Of a stretch of 64,000 nucleotides of DNA, positions 13,601-25,767 are shown piece by piece. The stretch's first letter is position 1. The number at the start of each line of letters is the position of its first letter. The position numbers and the translations under genes were made by a program. The notes under the pieces are model-generated. The model had not been told where the DNA came from. It did not search any database and was given only the letters and a program-made list of their open reading frames with translations. The DNA lies in NCBI GenBank assembly GCA_028023455.1, contig JAQFVV010012418.1, forward strand, positions 4,523,244 to 4,587,243. Reading direction: 5' to 3'. This DNA is from Epiperipatus broadwayi. Taxonomy: Eukaryota > Onychophora > Udeonychophora > Euonychophora > Peripatidae.

Positions 13601-14761
13601 GTTTTCTTCTTGCATTTTCTGATAATAAAAAACATAAGTATAATGCTTAATTGGTTCTCTAAAACCAAACTGGACTGCATCTGACATTGGAAGCAACATA
13701 TACAATATTAATCCTGAAAATACTTTTTCTATAGAAATAATGATAATATTTCTTGATAATTACTTTATTCTTTTTTATTCTCTTAATTTTGGAAATTGGA
13801 ATAAGATTAGCTGGCATATATACCTAAAAAAAATTCAATAATTTTAAAGTCAATACATCACTACCACTAAATATATATATATATATATTCCAGAAATCTC
13901 ATAAATATCTGATCTTTCTCTGTCCAAATCTAAATAAATTCATAGGGTGGCTCTATCATTAAAACATGGTCACTGAATTTTTGCATTCACAAAATAATCA
14001 AAATAGTCAATCTGCATATATCATTGTTATTTTGTTTTTGCATAATTTTATTTAGCCATTCTTAAGTCCTTTACCTGTCATTAAACTTTTTTTTTCAAAC
14101 CCAATATTTCTTATGAAATTAGATTTTTTTTGTGTGTGTGTTATTCAATCAATTAAAATGTGCTATATATTTTCTTTCAATCCATAACAAATAAAATATT
14201 GTCTTATGATTTATCTTTTTAATTATCACAAGATATCCACAACATATTCCTTGAGAAAATTTCATGCCTGAGTAATATGATCAAATTAGAAAAGTCAAAT
14301 TGTGCAATTTTAGTATTTAACAGTAATGAAATTTAGTACAAGTAGGGAATTTTCATCATTTTACATTGAGTGTGCTAATGTATGATCTGTCCAATAATCT
14401 GCATTTATAATCCCTAAGATGCTATTGCTTAAAATTTATATGTAACCAAGCATTATATTATTAGCTTGGTTACATTTATTTTCATTTAAAACATTATATG
14501 TTTTGTTTATTAAGTTTTCTTCCATAAGGCAGTTTGGGTTTACTAGGAAATGATTTACTCTTAACATTTAATTATTATTAGTGGTCATTGGATATTATTT
14601 GCCAACCTCTATGCTTAATTAAATCCAAGATTATTGATTGTCATTTTTAAACTTTTGTCTTTGAATATTTTTTTTTATGCAATAATAATAGTATTCTCAA
14701 TTTACACTATTTTGGAATCCAACTACTTTAAATGTTTAGTGCTATCATTAATTGTTTAACA
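10639..14761. other. AT-rich background, no gene seen
   Basis: Only AT-rich sequence with homopolymer A and T runs and short TA repeats (for example near 13.87 kb) is visible. I found no protein similarity, RNA gene or element boundary. Confidence 0.6.
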
Positions 14762-17049
14762 CAGGAATCATAAACTGGAGTCCTGTTGGTGAATATGACT
14801 GCAAAGGCTTTGTATCTGGCTCATGGCTTTGATTATTTCTTTTCTAAAGATCTGTTTTTAACATCTTTTGGAGATTAAATCAGCAGAAGCTTAAACTTTC
14901 AAATGTTTTATGTTAGCTTTAAATAAAAGCAAATCATATTTCATTAATTATTTGTGCCATTTTCTATCATCACATGTTTCCAAAATTGAATGGAAGTTAA
15001 GTTGTTATGCAACCATTTAAAATCACATGAACAATGTCAATAGGTTACAGGTTGCCATTGTTATAATGATAATGTATTAATAAAAAGTTATCTTACTAAC
15101 TTTTCCCCCATAACAATGTCTGAATTTAAAGTTTAAAAAAGAAAAATAAACTAAGAAGGCAGAACTTTTCAAGATAAATGGAAGAAGTCATATTTTTTAT
15201 GACAGTAAAAAGTATTCCAATATGCTCGTTATGTAAATAAAGTGTTGTCATGGTGAAAGAATATGACTTAAAATACCATTATAAAATAAACCATAATCTA
15301 ACTGAAGAAATGCAGGATGCTAAACTTAAACATTTAAAAAATTAACAGAAGTTTCAACAGAGGATTATTCTTCAGCATGTTAAAGCACTTATATATACTA
15401 TTACATCATAAATGGAAAAATTGCTTAGATTTCAAAACTTTTTACTGATAGAGAATTTATTAAAAATATTATTTTTAGTATAGTTAAAATTATTTGTTTG
15501 GAAAAAAAACAAGCATTTCAAAGTATAAGCCTATCAGGAAATAAAGTTGTAGAATATGATGAAGATATAGCAGATAATTCCCAAGATATGTTGTGTAAAA
15601 AAAATAAAGAGATTTTGTAGCATCTTCCTTTACAGTTGATGAATGTAGATATTATTAATATGCCTTAGCAATATTTATTTATGGTGTTGATAATATGAAT
15701 GTGACTGAAGAACTATTGGATATGGTGCCTATGATGGGAACAATTACAGGAAATGACTTATATTCATGTGTTGAGAAATGTCTTGAAAAAATGCTCACGT
15801 GAACTAATTAAAATTAATAAGTGGTACTACTTATAGGTTTCTTGCTAAGGTTGGTATTAACATCAGACTGTTACAAAACTTAAAATGAAAAAAATGTTTT
15901 GCAAGGACAAATTTAAATCATTTTATTGCTTAATATATCAAGAATCACTTTGAACTAAAAATACTAAAGATGGAACATGACATGAATACACTCTCACATT
16001 TTGAATCATCAATAATTCAATGCTTTATTGGGTAAACTGGATTAATAATATTAGTTTGCTATATTATATAGAGTTAAATGGCTTAGTCACAATGTTTTTT
16101 TTTAAAAAGATTTTTTGAATTTTTAAAAAGAAATTGACATATTCACTCCATCAAAAGAAAAATTGATTCATCAGCTCATTAATCAAGATTGCTGCAAAAA
16201 CTTGGTCTTTTTAGATGCCATAAATCTCTTAAATATTTTGAATACTGCTCTGCAAGGATGTGATCAGTTGATATTCCTAATTATGATTCAATTAAGTCAC
16301 TTCTGGAAAAACTTATCTTTGCAAAACCCAGTTAGCAAAAAATAATGTAGCCAAATTTTCTACACTTAAATTGATTTCTTGAAATAATAACGATGCTCAA
16401 AAGTACATTCCTCAAATTGAAGAATTGAAAATTAAATTTGAAAAAAGATTTTCTAATTCCAAATAGTTTGAAAATGAATTATTATTTTTCAGTTCACTTT
16501 TTAAATTAATATTGAAAATGTTAATGAGGAATTACTATAAATGGAAGTAATTGCATTTCAGGCAATAGTGAACTAAGAAATAAATATAATGAAGTTGGAA
16601 TACCAAATTTTAATAAATGCATTGGCAGTAAAATATCTCAAATATACAATTTATTGTGCAAAAATATTGTCAATCTTTGGAAGCACCTATGCATGTAATT
16701 ATTTTCAAATATGAAACTTAATAAGCCAAAGTTCCATTCATGGATAAAAGATTCTAGATTAAATACAATGCCTCATATTGCAACATAAACAAAAAAAAAA
16801 CAGATATTGATGTCTTAATATAGAGGGAAAAAAATCAGAGTCTATCAGAAATACAATGTAAGCAAAAAAAAATGATTCAACTCATTAATATTTTCTCAAA
16901 TTTTTGCCCCGAAACATCATGACAAAAACTTGGCAATCTATTCCAGTTGTGCACTCTTATAATTTTAATCTTTTTTTCCAGTAACACTCTCCATCATATT
17001 TTATTTTTGAAAATAAATATCTGGACTCTTCATCAGTTTAGTAACCATG
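14762..17049 (+). mobile_element. Decayed autonomous hAT transposon
   Basis: The proposed left end CAGGAATCATAAACTG (14762-14777) and right end CAGTTTAGTAACCATG (17034-17049) are imperfect inverted repeats of the hAT type. The flanking octamers GTTTAACA (14754-14761) and GTTATGCA (17050-17057) agree at five of eight positions, as for an old 8-bp duplication. The left subterminal sequence also reads like a decayed hAT end rich in GGCCC-type words. The interior carries a recognisable ZBED5-like transposase relic on the plus strand. The 2.3-kb length fits a complete but mutated element. Confidence 0.6.
15116..16820 (+). pseudogene. hAT transposase pseudogene (ZBED5-like)
   Basis: Fragments in shifting plus-strand frames follow the order of a ZBED5/SCAND3-type hAT transposase. 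A BED-finger region at about 15130-15330 includes FQDKW and SIPICSLC-like words. An EFIKN...ICLEKKQAF...ISLSGNKV stretch lies at about 15440-15560. A conserved NVTEELLDMVPMMGTITGND block lies at about 15698-15760, and LKMEHDMNT appears near 15965. NILNTALQG (about 16235) matches the mid-domain before the C-terminal dimerisation segment. LFSNMKLNK...LNTMPHIAT near 16700-16790 matches the hAT C-terminal region. Many stops and frameshifts make it non-functional. In the family, this protein cuts and rejoins element ends in the nucleus. It lies between matching terminal repeats. I see no sign of domestication. Confidence 0.85.
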
Positions 17050-18950
17050 GTTATGCAATATTAGAATATAGTACTCTTCAAATTGGAATCATTCTTCATT
17101 GGAGTTAAACAACTTATTATATTTCCTGTACCATTATGGTTATAGTTTCATCATATTTTTACCTATGTAACATAAATTCATTCTATTGTAAATATTTTAA
17201 TATTTGTATATAATTTGTCATCAGTAAAGTTTTTTTAATAAATAAAAAAAAAGGACTCTTAGATAAAAATCTTTATTTTTGTCAATCAAAATTATATATT
17301 TTAATAATTCTCTTGAAGTATGAATCAGCTATAATTGAATTTATATTTTCTAAACTTGTTATATTTTTAAAATTTTAACATAAAAATGATTATAAATTTA
17401 ATATAAATTTAAAATTTAAATCGTGCTGTAACTGTTTAAGTAAGTCATAACAGCTTGGCAAAAAAAGGACTTATTATATTTTTTTTGGTTTGTTTCACAG
17501 AATTATATTGAATATGGCCTATTTCTGATACATATCTAATTAATTTATCCTCTGGTACATTTAAGTTTGAGACCAAGATTTGACATATTTATTCTATCCT
17601 TTGAGAAAATTATACACCTGCCTGTAATGTATAATTATCAAGAATTGGAAAATTAGAGAAAATCATGATTTCTTTTTTAAAATAAAAATATTTTTGAATA
17701 AGATAAGAGACAGTTTTAATAAAGAAAAAAATAAATGGGTGGTAAAAAACAATCTTAAATATCACTGATGATGATAAAATGCTTTCTAATATTTTGATAA
17801 GAAATTTGTCTATTTTACATACTGAGTATAGATTATCTATTTATTCAAAAATGCAAATGCATTAATAACGGGATATATATAATAATTTTAAATAAAGTAG
17901 CATTTAAATACTCCATTGAAGGTGCAAAGACTCTCCAATAGATTTTCATAGAGGAATAGTAAATAAAAAGTCATTATTCACTAAGCTTACAATTTCCAGT
18001 AAAGAGGGTTTGGATATTCTTTAATTTTTGTTTTATTTTCTAGCTAAGAGTAGGTGATACCTATTTACCAACCAATATTGGATGAATCACTGATTTGGCT
18101 GCCTAGAAGAAAGATCTCAAGTTTGTTGAAAAAATGTTCAAGTTTATTCAGCCGAGATTTGAATTCAGATTACAGAAGATACATTACTGTTACAGTGTAT
18201 TATGATACCTTTTTACAATAATGTACAAAGACGATTACTGTTTCAACATATATAAAAGAGGGAAAAAAAAGACTTTTAATGCAGAGTAAAACTCTTTTTA
18301 CAGAATTGATGTCATTCTTTTAATTTGTCTGGCATTTAGAATGTTTTATTTTTAATTTGGAAATGAGACTAAGTAAAAGATTAAAGACGCAATTTAAATA
18401 ACTACTGATCGAAATATAAACATCTGTTTATATGCAGTAATGATTTTCAAATATTTATTAACAATATCCTATTTGTAATGCAGGTAAAAATATTTGAATG
18501 TGAACAAAATTGAATATTTTAATTACGACTTCTTAACTTGTTTTTAATACATAATCAAATGTTATTTTTAATCCAAAAAAATATTAATTATTTTTGTTTG
18601 TATTTATTTTGGACTGATAAAACTAAAAAGACTTTCAACGTGTTGCGATGGAATTTGATCTTTGTGTTTTTATTTTTTCTTGTAGCTAGTTTAATATTAA
18701 GAAATACTATTTTAAAACTTTTATACCATTTTATTAAAAATGATTTAATAAAAAAATAAATTTATTGCTTATCATAGAAATTAAAACTTTACTATAATTT
18801 TAATGCTTAAATGCGTAATATATGCAGAATATTAAATAGGTCATGTAATGGTATATTCATCCATTGTCTTACTTCCTGTCTTTTTTACTTCATTATTTCT
18901 AGTTTGTCTTCTAAGATTTAATATTATTTTTTCTTTTTTCTTTCTCTGTA
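17050..18950. other. AT-rich background, no gene seen
   Basis: No coding similarity is visible. A sequence near 18155-18180 (CGAGATTTGAATTCAG) resembles a SINE B box, but I could not delimit an element. A 73-residue plus frame at 18538-18759 is low-complexity, rich in F, I and L, and looks fortuitous. Confidence 0.55.
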
Positions 18951-19030
18951 GTTTAAAGCCTGTCTATTAAAGTATGAAGATTGGCTATCTTAATATAAAG
19001 TTGAGCACTGATTATATATGTGTGGGGATA

Positions 19031-19070
19031 GTAATCTGGACCAACTGATGATTGCTGGTTTAGCATGAAA
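19031..19070 (+). ncRNA. Hammerhead-like ribozyme, copy 1 (3' side deleted)
   Basis: CTGATGA (19045-19051) is followed by a hairpin with TGC/GCA pairs and then GAAA (19067-19070). Compared with copy 2, about 35 bp containing stem III and the 3' strand of stem I are missing, so this copy should be inactive. The conserved stem I 5' strand TAATC...ACCAA is present just upstream. Confidence 0.55.
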
Positions 19071-19494
19071 TATATGTATGATCAGGTCGATCAGCAATGT
19101 GAGATGGCATGGAGAGCTGAGAGTCGTGTAAAAGTCTTGAGTTCGAATCCCTTATATATTACATTATATATGTGCAGGTATGTGTAAACCTGTACAGTGT
19201 ATTAATTTACATATTAAAAATATAGTGCATTAAAGGTCTGCCCATCCCTCGCTTATGTATGTAAATGGATTATTCTCCAGTACATGAGGGGTCAGAATGA
19301 CTAAATGGTCAACATGGGTAGGATGACAACCTTGGAACTAACGAGGGCTTTGAATGTTCCATCACAAGATTTTCAATGAAATGGATGGCTCAAGAGTTAT
19401 GGGTTGGAGTAGTTTGAAGCCTGTCCATTAAAGTATGAGTATTGGCTATCTTAGTATAAAGCTGAGCACTGATTATATATATGGGTGGGGATAG

Positions 19495-19551
19495 TAATCT
19501 GGACCAACTGATAAATGCTGGATTAGCATGAAAGACATATATTGGTGATTA
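19495..19551 (+). ncRNA. Hammerhead-like ribozyme, copy 2
   Basis: Stem I consists of TAATC (19495-19499) with GATTA (19547-19551), a TGG bulge, then ACCAA (19503-19507) with TTGGT (19542-19546). The core reads CTGATAA (19508-19514), so the usually invariant G8 is A. Stem II is ATGC/GCAT with a 7-nt loop and is followed by GAAA (19530-19533). Stem III is degraded here, but in the copy near 31.7 kb it is the palindrome ATACGTAT. Position 17 is A. The G8 change predicts loss of activity, but the architecture is clear. Confidence 0.6.
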
Positions 19552-19665
19552 TTTATTTTTTCAACATGTGTATGATCAGGTGGGTCAGCAATATGAGATG
19601 GCATGGAGAGCTGAGGGTCATGTGAAAGTCTGAATTTGAATCCCTTATATATATATATTGTAATC

Positions 19666-22600
19666 CAAGGAAAGAGAGGATAACAGCTGTAACAGCAATG
19701 CTTTATATTGTACAAGCTAAATTTGTATAGTGATATAGCTATGCTCAGCAAGTTTATAATATGTACCACAACACAAAGATATACGAGGGAAGCATTATAA
19801 TAAAATCAAGAGGAGTAGGCATCTCAACTCACTCTAACATAACCAAAAGAATCTTAATATTGTGAACATATGCCATTAAGGTTACATTTACATTTCTTTC
19901 TTCTATAAAGATTTAATATAACTACCTTTTTTAAAATCCATATTCTATAGATCTAAACATCTCATTGCTTTGATGAGATAAAAACATTATTTAATTCTTA
20001 TAAATTTAAAATGTTCTTTGAAAATCTATGCCACTTAAGATCCATCTTATTGTAATATTTAAAATAATATATTTAATAATATGGTTAGTTAAATTAAATC
20101 AAGGTCTCTCAGGGTAATATGATCTCATAAATTCTTCTGATTTTTTTAGATTTATTCAATGTTGAATAAAATCCTAGGTAATAAAATAAATAAGACATAC
20201 ACTTTCTCTAACCAATGTCCTACCATGATTATGACAATAACAAGATTATTACTATTTAAATAAAATATAACATGATTTTTTAATTTTAAAATAAGATGAA
20301 GAATAATCTAGGATTACACTCAGATATTAAGAATGGGTAAGTGATTTTGTAGCCATCCTAAATATCCTAAAATGAATCTATTTAAATATCTTCTAAATAT
20401 AAACTAGGTTATTGTAAAATTAAAACTTATCATACAATATAAAGTTGTAATTAATAATTTGTAAAGAGCATACTCATTACCTTTTGTCTTTTAAAGTCAT
20501 TATCTTGTGTTAAGATTTGTAGAGGTCCCTACTGTCGAATCTAGGTGCATAGTCGTAAGATTATAGCCTTAATGTATAATTATTTATCATACAATAATAA
20601 ATATTATTTTCTAATATGAAAATGATTTTAATATAAAAATAGACAGTGATTTGAAATAAGCAAATTAAATTAGTTAAAGGATTCAAAATGACAAATTCAA
20701 TTCTTTATTAAGAAAATTACATTTTTCTTAGATATTCTATTAATACTTAAATAACTCAAAAAAGTGACTCATTAATTTTAATGTCATGTACTCTTTTAGC
20801 AAATACACTTAAAATAATTGTATATTTTATAAACATTTAAATTTTACTCAATATGTGATGTGAAAAAACAACTATGAAAATTTTTTAAAATAATAAATAT
20901 CTATTTACAGAAAAACAAAAACAAATTTACAATTAATCTATATTGGAATCCACATAGCCAAAGTTTTCACAATGTTACTTCTTCAAAATTTAATAGAAGA
21001 ATCAAAATAAAATTTATATCATATTTTATTAAAATTAAATTTCATTGGATTAAGCAAAATAATCCAGCATATTAAAGTCACTTTCTATTGTTTATTTAGA
21101 CGAAAGTTCTCATTCATTAATTCATTCATACAATGATAATAACCTTCATATAAGCATTATCCCTTTGATGAATATTTAGCATACTCAATAATAATAATTT
21201 TAGCATACCAATCTAGTGATGAAGGAATTATAAGATAGATTTATATTGTCTATTTATGCATAAAGTAAACCTTTAAAATTAATTATTTATCATACTTAAT
21301 CCTGATAATTAGCAAAGCTTGAATCTAAGACTTATACATTTACAATATAATATTCACATTTAAGCCAACCAAGAAGAATGCTATAGAGGTAAGGTAGAGC
21401 TTCTCAATATCTTGATAGAACCACTAAAAATTCTAGATAAAGCCATGGTAAAATCTTACACATGCTTTATTAAACACACCATGACTACAGACAAAATCAA
21501 TCTTCAATAATAATAAAATAAGGCAAAGTGAAAGTATGATGGCATAGCTCATAAGATGCACCTACTTTTGAGGAATAATAAAAGATCTAGGACTTTGTCA
21601 CTAATCAGGAAAAATAATGAGAATGCACATCAGAGACAAAGTACTAAATAGGAATTGCCTTAAAAATAGAGAAAGCTTAAATGACAATCTTCAAAATATA
21701 TTCTATGAGCATACAAATATTAGCAACACAATAAATAATAAGAGAGACAAATACCACATTCCCTTTGAAAAATAAGCTAGCAAAATAATGATGGAGATGA
21801 ATACTACCATCTTTAAATATACTGGCATATAAATGCACTCCTAAAATAGAGAAAATAAATCTAATATCTCTAACAAAAATACAACAGCTAGCAAATTTGA
21901 AATATAATAAATAACAATAATTAATTCCAAATATGGCTATATTAATATTAGGCAATAAATAATTATAAAACAAATCATAGAAATATACATCTACTTATTC
22001 AGCTTATCACATAATAATATACCTTCATAAATAAATTAGTCGTATTTTTAAAAAGGGAGACATACTATTTTAAAATATGTAAATATGATAAAGTACTAGT
22101 CTAAGAACTTTAATCTTCAGTATTTCAAAATATAGCATATAACATGAAAATAATATGCACATAAATAAATCACTATAAAAAAATCATAATAAAAATGAAT
22201 TCAACCTTTTACCATCAAATAAATAAATTAAATAATGTCCTTCTGCTTCCTTTTTGAATTATCTCAATTAAACTTGAATATGAAGAAGAATGTTGGCAAC
22301 AACATTTTGTGAACAGCAAACATATCCATTGTATAAGATAATATAACTAAGATATAAAATCTATAATATAATTATGTAATGTTGAATGTGTTTCTTTTGG
22401 ATATCCTTAGTAACTTTTAAATAGTTCTGCTAGCAAGTGTATGATAAATTTATGGTCATTCATTAAATACATTCATTGATTTAAATTACAATAAATGTTT
22501 ATAATATTACAATAAATATAACTCAAGTTCTTGAATTCTGGTTTATATTAAGCCATTATACAAATTATTAAAATTTGTAATAGTAATGCAAACATTGTAT

Positions 22601-24604
22601 AATAAAGTACTTCCAATAAATATCATTTCTTAACATTGTTAAATATTTGCAGGAGAAAATATTTAATTCCAATATCATATCTGCAACCTCAGTGGTCTCC
22701 ATAGTAATGCATAGAGGAAAGAAATAACTTACAGATTTAAATATTATTGCAAGTAGTTGTAAATCTTTAAATATAGAAAAAATATTTAAAATAAAACAAT
22801 AGTTTTCTACTTCACCTTTGAGTAGTAAGTAATTTAAACTGCGCTTTATGCAAATAAGTGAAGCTTGCAAAATATTATAATACTAAAGAGTTATATGGCT
22901 AAGATAAATATAATGTTATTCTTTAGGTAAATTTATATTTCAAAAAAATTTTACCATATGAAACATTTTAAAATTGCACATATTATTTATTAACATTTCA
23001 TTGTAAATTAATTGTCATTATTATCCTACCTGGAGAAAATAATTTCTTTTTACTTACTGGGGAGAAAACAAATAGTCCTAATGAGTAAAGTTTCCTCATG
23101 TTGTTTCCAATAATAATATAATGCATTTTATTGAAATGCAGAGCAAATGTATTATATTAAAGTATACTTTATTATTAGTTTAACTTTTCTTTTGTAGATT
23201 TAATAAATTATTTGTAAATATCTGAAAATATATTCACTATATCATTATACTAAGTCTATTCACTCAGATAAATGAATTTGAGATAGTTTGATGTAAACGA
23301 ATATTTTAAAGAAAATATCAAGAAATTATTAAGATTTTCTGTAATGTTCTTGCCAATAAGATAATTAAATACTCCATGGCAATTTTATTTACAACATAGA
23401 TGTTCAATTGGACTTTAAAATTGACAATTATTCTTAAGTTATGATAATTGAAACAACAATAATTTTCAAAGTTTTCCAATGCAGTAAACTTTAAAAATAA
23501 TATTCTAAATTTTGTAATAAAGAAATATATTATCATTAAACTGGCAGATATATAAACTTCAGTTCTTTGATGCTTTTGTCCAGATAATAATTATGTCAGA
23601 TAGTTTTAAATTGCTCTATCATGCTCAGGTTTAAAAAAAGAAAAAGAAATTTTTTTAAATTTAAAATACAACTGCCACAAATTAAACAATTGAAGTGAAG
23701 TGAGAAGAATATGTGATGATTCCCAAGGGATCTCCTGATTGTGCCAGGTATCTGTCTTCCCGTTATTTATACTATTGGTCATGTGGCTATTTTACCAGAC
23801 TGTTTATTAATCTTTTAACCCATAACCTCTTCCCTGATTAGTTGGAATCCTTGACCTATTTATCATTAGGGAAGATTGTTAATCAAAAATGATCTAATAT
23901 ATAATAACAACATTTCACTTTTCTTTTATTAATATTCAATTTTACAATAAATCAAATTTTTTTAGACACTTGAAAATAATTAAAAACACTTCCTGGTTGC
24001 AATTAAAAATAACCGATTAGAAATTACACCAGGATAAAAAAAAATTACATAATTAAAATTTAATAAAACAAATATTAATTCAATTTAATACCTTTATTTA
24101 TTACTATTTTAAATCCAGACAATTCTCACAATAAGTTTTAAATTGTTTGTAAGAATATTTTAAAAATAAATATATTGATTTATTTATACAATATTCATTT
24201 ATTCATTACTTTAAAATTCTAACTTTAATTACTAGCTTTATAAAATTATTTTCTAATTAAATTAGCCTAAATATTTAACTAGAATATTATATGTTTAACA
24301 TTAAAATGAATTAAAATATTATAGCTTTAGTTTTAGGTGCCAGAAAACTAAAAATAAGGTTTGAACCTGATTTCTGAATTTTAAAATACAAACTTTTTAA
24401 ACATTTTAAATGATTAAATCATGACCTAAACTAGCATTATTAACTTAAAATTAATTATTTATCATTGACATTACCAGCTATTTAATAAATTTATAGGTAT
24501 TTAACATCTTAAACATTTATTTAAGTTAAAGCTCTTACTATTTATGCTGTATAAAATTATTTTACAGTTGTATAATTGATAAACTACTGATATAACAGCT
24601 CTTA
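19666..24604. other. AT-rich background, no gene seen
   Basis: No gene or delimited element was recognised. Minus-strand frames of 70-100 codons in 21.6-23.6 kb are low-complexity, contain no domain, and look fortuitous. A slightly GC-richer patch at 23.70-23.89 kb is unidentified. A 14-bp word GTAGAGGTCCCTAC at 20519-20532 recurs inverted at 29590-29603. Confidence 0.55.
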
Positions 24605-24711
24605 TATATAAAATTATGATATTATAAAGCATTAGCCACAATTTATTCACAACAAAATTAAGCTATTAAAAAAAATCATTTCAATTATAGATATTTAAAG
24701 AAAGTTATGAT
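24605..24711 (+). repeat. Left long direct repeat flanking the RTE fragment
   Basis: About 107 bp recur on the far side of the LINE fragment, starting at 25470, with only a few substitutions over the first 65 bp. The last 35 bp recur at about 25731-25765, after an inserted stretch. The position on both sides of a retroelement fits an unusually long target-site duplication, or insertion into an existing tandem repeat. Confidence 0.8.
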
Positions 24712-25467
24712 ATAGTTGTTTTTGCAAATAATGTTTTAGAGCTGCAGGAAATGTTGCAGGAGTTATCAGAGGAAAGTAGAATTAAGGATAAATGTTAAAA
24801 AGACTAAAGTAATGTTCAATGGATTTTCTCAAAATATGAAAATAAAGATTGATTATGATGAGGTAGAAGAAATTAACAACTACAAATATCTTGATCAGAT
24901 TATTAATACAGATGGAAACATAATGGGTAAAATTAATCATAGAATTAAACTTGGTTGGAGTGCTTTTGGTAGAAATAACTTGATATTAAAAGGAAATATG
25001 CCTATGTGTTTGAAAAGAAAGGTTTTTAATAAATGTGTTTTACTAGTTCTTACTTATGGATCTGAGACTTGGACACTTAATAGAAGAGCAATACAGAGAC
25101 TTCACACCACTCAAACAAGTATGGATCGATGCATGTTAGGAGTAACAAAAAGAGATCAAAAACACAATATATGGGTAAGAGAACAAACAGGTGTTATTGA
25201 CCTCATTGAACAAATTAAAAGACTGAAATGGAGTGGGTTGGACATATTGCTAGAAGAGATGATAATAGTTGGACAACTGAAATCTTAAACTGGATTCCAA
25301 GAGGTTGTAAAAGATCCAGAAAGAGACCACATGTGAGATGGATGGATGAAATAAGAAAGTGTGCAGGGGTGATGCAGAGAAGAAAAGCTAAAAATCAGAG
25401 AAGATGGTTTGAAATTAAAGAGATCTTCATTCTGCAGTGGATTGATAATGGTTGATGATGATGATGA
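24709..25467 (+). pseudogene. 5'-truncated RTE-type LINE reverse transcriptase (C-terminal part)
   Basis: The fragment starts in the reverse transcriptase at DIVVFANN, a decayed version of the FADD catalytic box, and continues through LQEMLQELSEES. It then shifts frame near 24785 into INVKKTKVMFN and the thumb region. YGSETWTL (about 25057) and the block RCMLGVTKRDQ are typical of RTE/BovB-like and related invertebrate LINEs. A second frameshift near 25228 leads to WVGHIARRDD, RGCKRSRKRPHVRWMDEIRK and a terminal FILQWIDNG followed by a stop. The 3' end is a short TGATGATGATG tract (25453-25470), a common RTE ending, with no poly-A. The first catalytic Asp region and the endonuclease domain are absent, so it is a dead 5'-truncated copy. 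Confidence 0.9.
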
Positions 25468-25469
25468 TG

Positions 25470-25767
25470 ATATATAAAATTATGATATTATAAAGCATTA
25501 GCCACAATTTATCCACAACAAAATTAAACTATTAAAAATATATATATATTTTTTTAGGTATCTTGGCGCAAAAGTTTTTATTTAATATTTAGTTTCTGCC
25601 AAAGCTAAAGATTGTAATATATAATGTAATTGAAATAAAAATAATTACCTCCCACTGAGTTATATGACTCAAAAACAATGCTCTTTCATTGATTTTGATG
25701 TTGCATAACTCAGTAGGAGGTAGTTACTTCCATTTCAATTATAGATATTTAAAGAAAGTTATGATTA
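25470..25767 (+). repeat. Right long direct repeat, interrupted by a 190-bp insertion
   Basis: Bases 25470-25537 and about 25731-25765 match consecutive parts of 24605-24711. The roughly 190 bp between them are absent from the left copy and contain the hairpin at 25629-25739. The insertion therefore postdates the LINE event or was lost from the left copy. Confidence 0.75.
25629..25739. repeat. 35-bp-arm inverted repeat (foldback, possible MITE)
   Basis: Arms at 25629-25663 and 25705-25739 pair at 30 of 35 positions around a 41-nt loop; the five differences are all transitions. The central part of each arm carries ACCTCC(C/T)ACTGAGTTAT. It lies in the extra DNA of the right LINE repeat. It could be a small foldback transposon. 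A microRNA-type hairpin is possible on shape but unsupported. Confidence 0.75.

Larger units (their letters stand above)
18951..19665 (+). mobile_element. Tandem SINE-like repeat with embedded hammerhead ribozyme
   Basis: Two copies of one sequence start GTTTRAAGCC at 18951 and 19412, a period of 461 bp; the second copy is incomplete. Each copy contains, in order, a conserved leader, a hammerhead-like fold, and a tRNA-like segment with an A-box-like TGGCATGGAGAG and a B-box GAGTTCGAATCCC (19138-19150) or its decayed form. Related single copies occur on the minus strand near 31.7 and 36.1 kb. Pol III-type boxes together with an HHR recall the Schistosoma Sm-alpha SINE-like elements. Here the tRNA-like part lies downstream of the ribozyme, so the true ends of the unit may be permuted. 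No target-site duplication was found. Confidence 0.6.

Noticed and set aside
19473-19769. 98-codon minus-strand open frame
   Set aside because: It lies across the ribozyme/SINE-like repeat on the opposite strand and has no domain; a by-product of the repeat.
21677-22870. Minus-strand frames of 98-100 codons
   Set aside because: Low-complexity hydrophobic translations of AT-rich DNA, with no motif, no neighbouring gene and no codon bias to support them.
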